From Mucilaginibacter psychrotolerans (lineage in GTDB: Bacteria > Bacteroidota > Bacteroidia > Sphingobacteriales > Sphingobacteriaceae), in NCBI RefSeq assembly GCF_004519315.1, contig NZ_SOZE01000031.1, positions 1-63,694 of the forward strand: a stretch of DNA of 63,694 bases. Reading direction: 5' to 3'. How positions within the stretch are numbered: position 1 is the stretch's first letter; each line of letters starts with the position of its first letter. The notes under the pieces were generated by a model. It searched no databases and was not told where the DNA came from. It was given only the letters and a program-made list of their open reading frames with translations. The position numbers were made by a program, and so were the translations under genes. Of the stretch, positions 32,952 through 38,694 are shown piece after piece.

Positions 32952-32965
32952 ATACTTATAAATAC
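32951..32965 (-). promoter_or_regulatory. Early-type box, GTATTTATAAGTATA in sense
   Basis: The box abuts the ATG at 32951, so the mRNA would have almost no leader if this is the promoter core. Related boxes at 1775-1787 and 35721-35736. Confidence 0.4.
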
Positions 32966-33029
32966 ACGCTCAAAATTTAAACGCCCCAAAAAGTGAAAAA
33001 AAATGAAAATAAATTTTAGGCATAAAAAA

Positions 33030-33055
33030 GCCCCTAAGAAATTAATCTTAGGGGC
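33030..33055 (-). terminator. Terminator after the lipoprotein gene
   Basis: GCCCCTAAGA and TCTTAGGGGC form a perfect 10-bp stem; on the minus strand TTTTTT follows. Confidence 0.88.
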
Positions 33056-33080
33056 ATACCGCCGGGGGCATTAAGCTTAC

Positions 33081-33482
33081 CTATTTACCCAATTTCAAGG
33101 TCTGAATTGTACCATCGTAATTTACCCATTCATACGTTAATGGGTTGGTAACCGTAGTGGTCAGCCAAGTTGAAGATGTAAATTTGAAATCCACCCTTTT
33201 CTTGTTACCATCCTTCGCCAGTTGATACGTGTAGTTATCCATCACGTACCCCGCAATGTACCAGTACCTATTAACGAAATGGTCAGGCTTCAATTCTTTG
33301 TTGCTGATGATGGTTACGTAAGTGGTGTCAACATTGGTTTTATTTTTTGAACCTAACACATTGGTGGAGGTGATGCTAAGGTCTTCACGTGTTGAATCAG
33401 GGTTAACTTCATCTGACTTCTTACAAGCTGAACTAATAGTGACCAGTACAGCCAACGCTAAAATAAAAACGTACCTTTTCAT
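33081..33482 (-). CDS. Prophage lipoprotein
   Basis: This 133-aa protein has a lipoprotein signal (MKRYVFILALAVLVTISSAC, lipidation at Cys20) and a beta-type mature part ending in YDGTIQTLKLGK. It lies just left of the repressor region and is likely expressed in the lysogen or very early. Surface lipoproteins at this place in prophages often block superinfection; that role is inferred from position only. Confidence 0.65.
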   Translation of the reverse strand: MKRYVFILALAVLVTISSACKKSDEVNPDSTREDLSITSTNVLGSKNKTNVDTTYVTIISNKELKPDHFVNRYWYIAGYVMDNYTYQLAKDGNKKRVDFKFTSSTWLTTTVTNPLTYEWVNYDGTIQTLKLGK

Positions 33483-33793
33483 TATTTTTTATCATCAACG
33501 TAACCTGTACCAACACAAGTAGTACAATAATTACCCAAGCCCATACCCGTACGCTCCACCTGCGCTTTTGAATCTCCGGCATATCCAACCCTGCCGATTC
33601 CACCGCACCACGGGCATTTCTTTTTGCCATACGGCGTACCGTCATTGGCTCTGGCGGAGTGTTGCTCTTCACGGATGCGGGTGAGGTTTTTATCTGAGGC
33701 ATTATAAAAATAATAGCATAGCACGAAAAACAATGCTATCATTCCTAAGCACCCCCAACTGGTTTTTTCTTTTGGCTTTTCTTGTTCTGACAT
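33482..33793 (-). CDS. Membrane-anchored zinc-finger-like protein (DnaJ-type CxxCxGxG)
   Basis: This 103-aa protein has one transmembrane helix (about 13-32) and two CxxC motifs, CPWCGGIGRVG and CTTCVGTGYV, of the DnaJ zinc-finger type that would bind one zinc ion. It overlaps the lipoprotein gene as TAATG. Its promoter overlaps the immunity palindromes, so it is under repressor control. Confidence 0.65.
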   Translation of the reverse strand: MSEQEKPKEKTSWGCLGMIALFFVLCYYFYNASDKNLTRIREEQHSARANDGTPYGKKKCPWCGGIGRVGYAGDSKAQVERTGMGLGNYCTTCVGTGYVDDKK

Positions 33794-33801
33794 TTGATTA
33801 A

Positions 33802-33817
33802 GGTTTAATGTTAAACC
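33802..33817. promoter_or_regulatory. Immunity operator 1
   Basis: GGTTTAA-TG-TTAAACC, perfect 7-bp arms, between the divergent repressor and 33793 genes. Confidence 0.6.
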
Positions 33818-33826
33818 GCAAAGGTA
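33818..33826 (-). promoter_or_regulatory. -7 promoter box of the 33793 gene
   Basis: In sense TACCTTTGC, a full match to TAnnTTTG, overlapping the edge of the larger palindrome, as expected for a repressed promoter. Confidence 0.6.
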
Positions 33827-33846
33827 TGGCTTTTAAGCCATACCTT
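33821..33846. promoter_or_regulatory. Immunity operator 2
   Basis: AAGGTATGGCTT-TT-AAGCCATACCTT, perfect 12-bp arms (26 bp in all). It overlaps the leftward -7 box and lies 30 nt before the repressor ATG. Confidence 0.65.
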
Positions 33847-33876
33847 GTAAAGTTTTTTATTTTTTGCTTTGCTCCT

Positions 33877-34110
33877 ATGGCAAAACATTTCATCTCACCA
33901 GAAGCTATTGAAATAGTTTCCCGGAACGTACGTAAATACCGTACGGATAAGGGGGTAAGTATGGAAACCCTTGCTGACCTGATAGGAATTGAATATACGG
34001 TGATTGCCCGGCTCGAAACTAAGAAAAGCAATCCATCTATCAGTGTCGTTTACGCTATCGCTAAAGCCCTTGATATTTCGCCCTCATTGCTGTTAAGTGA
34101 TATAGCTTAG
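33877..34110 (+). CDS. Xre-family repressor
   Basis: This 77-aa protein is almost only a Xre/Cro helix-turn-helix (RNVRKYRTDKGVSMETLADL, then IEYTVIARLETKKSNPS). The ATG at 33877 (MAKHFISPEAI) is chosen; upstream in-frame codons at 33808 would translate the operators. There is no C-terminal protease or dimer domain, so it may work with another factor or be a Cro-like regulator. It reads convergently with the primase gene. Confidence 0.85.
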   Translation: MAKHFISPEAIEIVSRNVRKYRTDKGVSMETLADLIGIEYTVIARLETKKSNPSISVVYAIAKALDISPSLLLSDIA

Positions 34111-35612
34111 GCTGCTACGCTTTCACCAAAACCAACAAACTTAACATCCTGTTGTAAGTTAAACACAAATAAGGTATCGTCAGCTTCAAGTTGTACTTCA
34201 CCAGTGTACCCGGTGTTTAATAAATAAGCTAACCGGGCTTCAAGTTCAACCCTTTCCATAAACGACAGCAATTGAGTACCACGTCTGTAACGTTCGGGGT
34301 TAGTGATTAACAGTTCCCGGTCGGCGGTATCAGGCTGCGTATTATCTTCGGCAATGCGTAACACTGGTGCATCTTTTTTTGAACTTACCGGGGGATTCTT
34401 CCAGTTATCATTAAGCTGTTTAACTTCGTCTTTAAACTCTGACCAGTACTTTTCAACTGTTTTTTTACTTATCCGAAAGTTTTTGTAAATTACGGCTTGT
34501 CCTATCTTACCGTACTTATCAAAATCCCACCCGGCAATTATACCGTTCAACTTTTGTAAACTATTGTTCTGGTTCTTTTCAGCTAATAGTTCCCGGCAAA
34601 TAGCTAACTTTTGTTCCCGGCTTAAACCTGTCTGATTAGCAAACAAGATTTTACGGGTCTTCCAATTGTATTTAGGTTTCAGAGTACCTTCTGCCTTGTA
34701 GTTAAAAATGCTTTTAACTATCCCTTCAATTTCTGACTGATTAAGGGGTTCTTCGCATTTGGTTTGGTTTATCCAGTTCAAAACGGTTATCGCACCTTTT
34801 TGGGTAAGTTGGGGATTCAACCAAACGTAATTATTCAGGAAACTCAATAACGTGGGATTCCGTTTACCTGACTGTATTTTTTTGTACGGTAACCAAGCAT
34901 TAACGTAAGCCCAACCATCCCAATTGAAAGTATAGTTACCTTCAAATTCAATTTCATTCAAGTTATTGAAACGTAATGGGGTATTAGAATTAATTATTCC
35001 CCCCACTCTATCTATATATGTCTTCTTTTCTTTAATTATTAAAGAAGGGGGGGAATTTTTAATATCAAGTTTACTATCTGTTTCAATGGCAGTAAAAACA
35101 AAAGAATCATAGTTAATATAAATGTTAGGGTCATAGCTTAAAACATTAAACTGTGTAGCTTTCTTTGCCCCTTTATCATAAAACTTACTCAAACCTAAAT
35201 CAGCTAATACAGCAGCGTAGGTTGAATTATAATTATCCAAGGATAAACCGTCTACCTTTACCAAAACAGAGTAACCTAAGCCCCCAAATGACTTGTAGTA
35301 GGCAAAAACTTTTGAGGTATCCAGTAAAGTGATATCGTATGTAGTATCATCAACATCAATATACAGTAAACCAGTAGCCCCGGTGATGTTGGCATTTTCT
35401 TTATTGGTATGGAATGTGAAGTTGTAAGTGATTGCCGGGATTAAAGTTTTATTAGCTTCGTAAACCGGGTGCTTTTTACCGAAAGGTCTTGCGCTCTCAA
35501 TTAGTGGTGAATAAGCTGATTGCTTAATCAGTTCAAACCATTGTTCAATGGTTGTAGTGTTTGAAATTTTTGGTGTACGTAAATTATCGTACACGTTAAG
35601 TGTTGTTATCAT
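34107..35612 (-). CDS. Primase-like protein with BT4734-like N-terminal and PriCT-like regions
   Basis: This 501-aa protein probably starts phage replication. The N-terminal half (GLLYIDVDDTTYDITLLDTS, then the SFGGLGYSVLVKV stretch) follows the BT4734/VirE-N pattern with acidic catalytic residues, and residues about 280-300 (LNQSEIEGIVKSIFNY) look like a primase C-terminal helix bundle. No helicase or polymerase gene is seen in the prophage, so host enzymes must serve. The leader contains two strong hairpins. Confidence 0.7.
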   Translation of the reverse strand: MITTLNVYDNLRTPKISNTTTIEQWFELIKQSAYSPLIESARPFGKKHPVYEANKTLIPAITYNFTFHTNKENANITGATGLLYIDVDDTTYDITLLDTSKVFAYYKSFGGLGYSVLVKVDGLSLDNYNSTYAAVLADLGLSKFYDKGAKKATQFNVLSYDPNIYINYDSFVFTAIETDSKLDIKNSPPSLIIKEKKTYIDRVGGIINSNTPLRFNNLNEIEFEGNYTFNWDGWAYVNAWLPYKKIQSGKRNPTLLSFLNNYVWLNPQLTQKGAITVLNWINQTKCEEPLNQSEIEGIVKSIFNYKAEGTLKPKYNWKTRKILFANQTGLSREQKLAICRELLAEKNQNNSLQKLNGIIAGWDFDKYGKIGQAVIYKNFRISKKTVEKYWSEFKDEVKQLNDNWKNPPVSSKKDAPVLRIAEDNTQPDTADRELLITNPERYRRGTQLLSFMERVELEARLAYLLNTGYTGEVQLEADDTLFVFNLQQDVKFVGFGESVAA

Positions 35613-35625
35613 TGTTTAATCTTTA

Positions 35626-35709
35626 CCCTTACCATTGTTTTAATCCCTCTGTCAAAAGGGTAAGGGGGCAGGTTAAGCGTTAAACAATGATTAAATGGTG
35701 CTTAACCTG
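35626..35709. repeat. Two inverted repeats in the primase leader
   Basis: CCCTTACC/GGTAAGGG (35626-35633 and 35659-35666) and CAGGTTAAGC/GCTTAACCTG (35669-35678 and 35700-35709). Both are perfect. They may be repressor sites, an origin element, or leader structures. Confidence 0.6.
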
Positions 35710-35720
35710 TGACATCCCCC

Positions 35721-35736
35721 GTATATTTATAAATAC
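35721..35736 (-). promoter_or_regulatory. Early-type box upstream of the primase gene
   Basis: GTATTTATAAATATAC in sense, nearly palindromic, about 110 nt before the primase ATG. Confidence 0.4.
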
Positions 35737-35962
35737 TCTCATTTTTAAAAATTATCGATTTTTTTTAAAAATAAATGTTAACTAACTGATTATTAATAAT
35801 TTATATATAGTAAATATAGTACATAAACGTCCATTTGTCAACAGGTAGAGGCAAATAAATTTTTGATTGCTGATGTTAAGTCCATTAGCCGGGGACGGCA
35901 TTTTAAAGTTATAGGTGAGTGTTTCTGAAAATTTTTCAACTATTTGATACAACCCAAAAACA

Positions 35963-35980
35963 AAAACTAAATTTAGTTTT
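35963..35980. repeat. 18-bp palindrome, copy 1
   Basis: AAAACTAAATTTAGTTTT, perfectly symmetric and repeated exactly at 36300-36317. Confidence 0.85.
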
Positions 35981-36106
35981 ACTATCAAAATGGCAATAAT
36001 ATGAGATATATATCCGTATTTTACGTTATATTTTGATAAATATTTGCAAATATCATAATTATTAGGTACATTTGTATTGTGATTGATGGATATGTGAGAG
36101 TGATAC

Positions 36107-36278
36107 CCAACCGGGTTGGCGGGGCTTATCGGTAAGCCTAAAGTTGAACTATCGCCCGTAAGGGAATTGAGATTCAGCAAGCAATAGCATCCGATTAAAC
36201 AAAAGCCCATCACGGGCAAGTTTTACCACCGAAACAAAGGGGGCTAAAAAAAGACACGGGGATTACCTCCGTGTCTTT
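36107..36278. ncRNA. Candidate structured RNA ending in a terminator-like hairpin
   Basis: Three perfect stems in a row: CCAAC/GTTGG (36107-36119), GGCTTA-TCGG-TAAGCC (36123-36138) and AAAGACACGG/CCGTGTCTTT (36250-36278). The last is followed by TATAGTTTT on plus and by TTTTTTT on minus. GC content is higher than in the flanks. No known family recognised; direction unknown. Confidence 0.35.
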
Positions 36279-36299
36279 ATAGTTTTAAATGGGGGTGTT

Positions 36300-36317
36300 A
36301 AAACTAAATTTAGTTTT
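36300..36317. repeat. 18-bp palindrome, copy 2
   Basis: Identical to 35963-35980; followed by AGTAGCG where copy 1 has ACTATCA, so similarity ends soon after. Confidence 0.85.
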
Positions 36318-36389
36318 AGTAGCGTGCATTGGAACGTAAACAACAAGGAAACAACCCCGGTAATGTAGCCGGGCTTTAAACTATCTTAT

Positions 36390-36614
36390 ATGACACACGA
36401 ATTTCTACACAACGACATTAATTACTGGATTACCATTGATAAACTTTTCGATGAAAACCTATCAGAAATGGGATTTATTGGTTACATCAACAATCAGCAG
36501 CCGGGATTGATTTTGGGGGAATCAGTTAAAAATAGTGAAGGCAATACTATTTTATTTAGCCACTATGAAAATGCTTTAGCAGAAGCGAAAATGAAAATTC
36601 AAGAATTACTCTAA
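36390..36614 (+). CDS. 74-aa protein of unknown function
   Basis: MTHEFLHNDINYWITIDKLF begins this soluble acidic protein, which ends with a helix (ENALAEAKMKIQELL). No family recognised. A strong terminator follows it. Confidence 0.6.
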   Translation: MTHEFLHNDINYWITIDKLFDENLSEMGFIGYINNQQPGLILGESVKNSEGNTILFSHYENALAEAKMKIQELL

Positions 36615-36632
36615 CACTTTAACAACATCATT

Positions 36633-36661
36633 AAGCCCCCGGTGTAAACTGCCGGGGGGTT
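36633..36661 (+). terminator. Hairpin terminator
   Basis: AAGCCCCCGG and CCGGGGGGTT pair almost perfectly around a 9-nt loop, 18 nt after the 36614 stop. Confidence 0.75.
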
Positions 36662-36682
36662 ATTCACCATAAAAAAGAACCT

Positions 36683-36973
36683 ATGAAAAACATATCAGAA
36701 GCAGTAAGTAAACTAAAACCCGAAGAACTTGCACAAGCTGCATTTCTATACAAAAAAACCATCAGGCAGCGCAACGCAACAATACCTAAACCAATACCCG
36801 GTACGATACGCAAAGACGGAACACAAAGAAGGTTTGTTTACCAGTCAACCCGGCACGAATCGGCAGGGGAAACCCATATCTATTTAGATACCTTCTTGAA
36901 TAAAACCTTTGAAGAAACCTATAAAAAAGACACGGTAACTGGATTTATAAGTAAGACTAAAAAATACCTGTAA
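36683..36973 (+). CDS. 96-aa basic protein of unknown function
   Basis: MKNISEAVSKLKPEELAQAA begins a helix; the C-terminal half is beta-like and basic (RKDGTQRRFVYQSTRH). It could bind nucleic acid. Stop and next start overlap (TAATG). No family recognised. Confidence 0.55.
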   Translation: MKNISEAVSKLKPEELAQAAFLYKKTIRQRNATIPKPIPGTIRKDGTQRRFVYQSTRHESAGETHIYLDTFLNKTFEETYKKDTVTGFISKTKKYL

Positions 36974-37314
36974 TGATAGCGGATAAAGAAGAACTTAAAC
37001 AATTTTTGGCGTGGTATAACCCTTATTTAAAGGAAAAGAAAAGGATTGAAGAATTAACCAAAGCCTTCAACCCGGACGTTCACGTTATCGTTACCAAAGA
37101 GCAGTTGGATATTACGAATGAAATCAAACAGCTTGCAGGTATGGCTTCAAGCGTTAAAGATGTGGCAACAAAGGTGAACGAAGTTCACGCCGTACAAACT
37201 GGTTTACTTTACAAGCGTAAACCGGGCGAACCCCGTAAAACAAAAAAGCAACTTCAAGATGATGAAATTGCTGAGATGTGCCGTTTAGCTGAATTACGTG
37301 CGTTGAATCGCTAA
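36973..37314 (+). CDS. 113-aa basic helical protein of unknown function
   Basis: The protein (MIADKEELKQFLAWYNPYLK) is helical with a basic stretch KRKPGEPRKTKKQLQDDE near the end. It is coupled to the 96-aa gene and converges on the integrase with a 4-nt overlap of stops. The pair may modulate integration, judged only by place. Confidence 0.55.
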   Translation: MIADKEELKQFLAWYNPYLKEKKRIEELTKAFNPDVHVIVTKEQLDITNEIKQLAGMASSVKDVATKVNEVHAVQTGLLYKRKPGEPRKTKKQLQDDEIAEMCRLAELRALNR

Positions 37315-38570
37315 TCAAAAACAAATTCATCGAAGGCTTCAATATTGATTTCCAACTTTTTTAAGTACCGTTGGGTCATTTCCATTGTTTCGTGCCGACA
37401 CTGCTTTTGGATAATACCCAACAGTGTAGTGGCATTATATTTTCCAATGTTACTGTACCAGAAGTCGGTTACCCCGGAATGTTTCAGAGCGTATAAACTT
37501 TGCCCTTCTTCGGTGAACAACTTAGGATGTTCGGCTTTCAAAGCAGTAAGTTCACGGCGAAACAAAACCAACCAGTAAGTCGACGGACGGAAAGCAGAAG
37601 GCTTCATCTTTTTACCGAAAATGTACCAGTCTGGTTGATGGTCAAAGTGCGATAGGTAGCTGCGCACCGCATCGGTTAACTGAGGTGTCATTTTAACCCA
37701 TTTCACCAATTTATCTTTCTGACCTTTCGCATTGTTGGCTTCAATCCTGATAGTACGCTTATCCAAATCAAAGTCACTAACTTTGAGTCGGGTCAATTCT
37801 GTTTCTCTGATATAGCTATAATAAATGACTCTGGCGGCGGCAGCCAAAAAAGGATATTCGCATTTGTCCAGATGCGCAAATAGTAAATCCCGTTCTTCTT
37901 TACTGAATACTTTAAAGCGTTCAGTTGCTTCTTTAGGCTTGCTTTTAACCTTCTTTACCGGGTTCTCTGTTAAGATGTCTTCATCAACTAAGGTCTGGAA
38001 AAAACTACTTAGTAAAGCCTTCTTCAATGTCCAAGTTGTGTTACTCCATTTAATGTTTGGGTCGGTGCTCAGATAGTAGGCATTCATAAATTCCAAAATA
38101 TCACCCTTGCTTACTTTTGTTAGGTCATTCACCATACCCTTCTTCTGCAAAAATGGTTTGAACTGGTTCTTGTAGAAAACCTTGAATTGTTCTGCCGAAC
38201 GTTCCTTTTTTGGTATCGGGTTATCGTATCCCTTCAACCGCAGGAACAGGGTGAAATTCTCGTCAAAGGCAGTCTTCTTAGATTCCTTTATTTTCGCCTC
38301 GTTTACGCTTTTTATTGTTTCAGGGTACTTAATACTTTTTCCCTCTTTGAGGTGATTAAGAACCGCTTCCCTGACTTTCCTGAACTGAAATTCCCTTTCT
38401 TGCAGGTCAGCTATTTTATTTCGGGAGGTGAAAGGATAGTAACCCTTACCGTATTCTTTAAGTGGTAACCATTTTTCATCCCCCTCGAATTTAACTGAAT
38501 AAAGGATGAACCATTTTTTATTATCTTTATCTTTGTAAAGCTTCGGCTCTTTGTAGTCGATAATTTTCAT
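37311..38570 (-). CDS. int: Tyrosine integrase
   Basis: This 419-aa site-specific recombinase integrates the phage at ftsK. It has an arm-binding N-terminal region, a SAM-like core-binding domain (about 100-215) and the catalytic domain. Catalytic Arg lies in YIRETEL, the C-terminal His in CRHETMEM and the nucleophile Tyr in TQRYLK. Box II reads LYALKHSG, with Tyr and Lys where His and Arg are standard, a variant common in Bacteroidota recombinases as far as I recall. It abuts the right attachment site. Confidence 0.93.
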   Translation of the reverse strand: MKIIDYKEPKLYKDKDNKKWFILYSVKFEGDEKWLPLKEYGKGYYPFTSRNKIADLQEREFQFRKVREAVLNHLKEGKSIKYPETIKSVNEAKIKESKKTAFDENFTLFLRLKGYDNPIPKKERSAEQFKVFYKNQFKPFLQKKGMVNDLTKVSKGDILEFMNAYYLSTDPNIKWSNTTWTLKKALLSSFFQTLVDEDILTENPVKKVKSKPKEATERFKVFSKEERDLLFAHLDKCEYPFLAAAARVIYYSYIRETELTRLKVSDFDLDKRTIRIEANNAKGQKDKLVKWVKMTPQLTDAVRSYLSHFDHQPDWYIFGKKMKPSAFRPSTYWLVLFRRELTALKAEHPKLFTEEGQSLYALKHSGVTDFWYSNIGKYNATTLLGIIQKQCRHETMEMTQRYLKKLEINIEAFDEFVFD

Positions 38571-38597
38571 AAATCTTGAAGTGTAAAGTTAATTAAA

Positions 38598-38622
38598 TTT
38601 TTCCCCGTTTTTTTCCCTTTTA
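38598..38622. repeat. T-CCC-T tracts, candidate integrase arm sites (right)
   Basis: TTTTTCCCC and TTTTTTTCCCTTTT mirror the tract at 756-795, about 35 bp inside the right end. Confidence 0.35.
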
Positions 38623-38654
38623 TCGTTTTCATAGGGGATAACGGGACAAATATG

Positions 38655-38668
38655 ATAACTTTATATTT
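38655..38668 (+). repeat. Candidate attR core
   Basis: ATAACTTTATATTT, identical to 670-683, between integrase and ftsK. It includes most of the ftsK -7 box. Confidence 0.55.
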
Positions 38669-38670
38669 GC
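38662..38670 (+). promoter_or_regulatory. ftsK -7 promoter box
   Basis: TATATTTGC, a full match to TAnnTTTG, 24 nt before the ftsK ATG. It is shared with the attachment core, so everything upstream of it now comes from the phage. Confidence 0.6.
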
Positions 38671-38694
38671 AACTAAACGTGCGGAGATAGCAGG

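Larger units (their letters stand above)
35613..36389. other. 777-bp non-coding region, candidate replication origin or structured RNA
   Basis: No convincing gene is seen; a 145-aa leftward frame (35782-36219) is low-complexity and reads through the repeats. The region holds the primase-leader repeats, two identical 18-bp palindromes, three further perfect hairpins at 36107-36138 and 36250-36278, and AT-rich runs near 35740-35810. It lies beside the primase gene, where phage origins are often found. Confidence 0.5.
670..38668. mobile_element. Integrated tailed prophage, about 38 kb
   Basis: The interval contains terminase small and large subunits, portal, capsid, scaffold, protease, tail tube, tape measure, tail chaperone, tail fibre, holin, lysozyme, an Xre repressor and a tyrosine integrase, all of one tailed phage with no sheath gene recognised. 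The proposed ends are a 14-bp direct repeat at 670-683 and 38655-38668. Gene content changes abruptly to housekeeping genes at ftsK. All expected structural modules look intact, so the element may be inducible. The left edge rests on a short AT-rich repeat and is less certain than the right edge, which is fixed by integrase and ftsK. Confidence 0.85.

Noticed and set aside
35782..36219. 145-aa leftward ORF next to the primase
   Set aside because: Biased composition, spans the palindrome and hairpin block, no ribosome-site context and no coding neighbours in frame; treated as non-coding.
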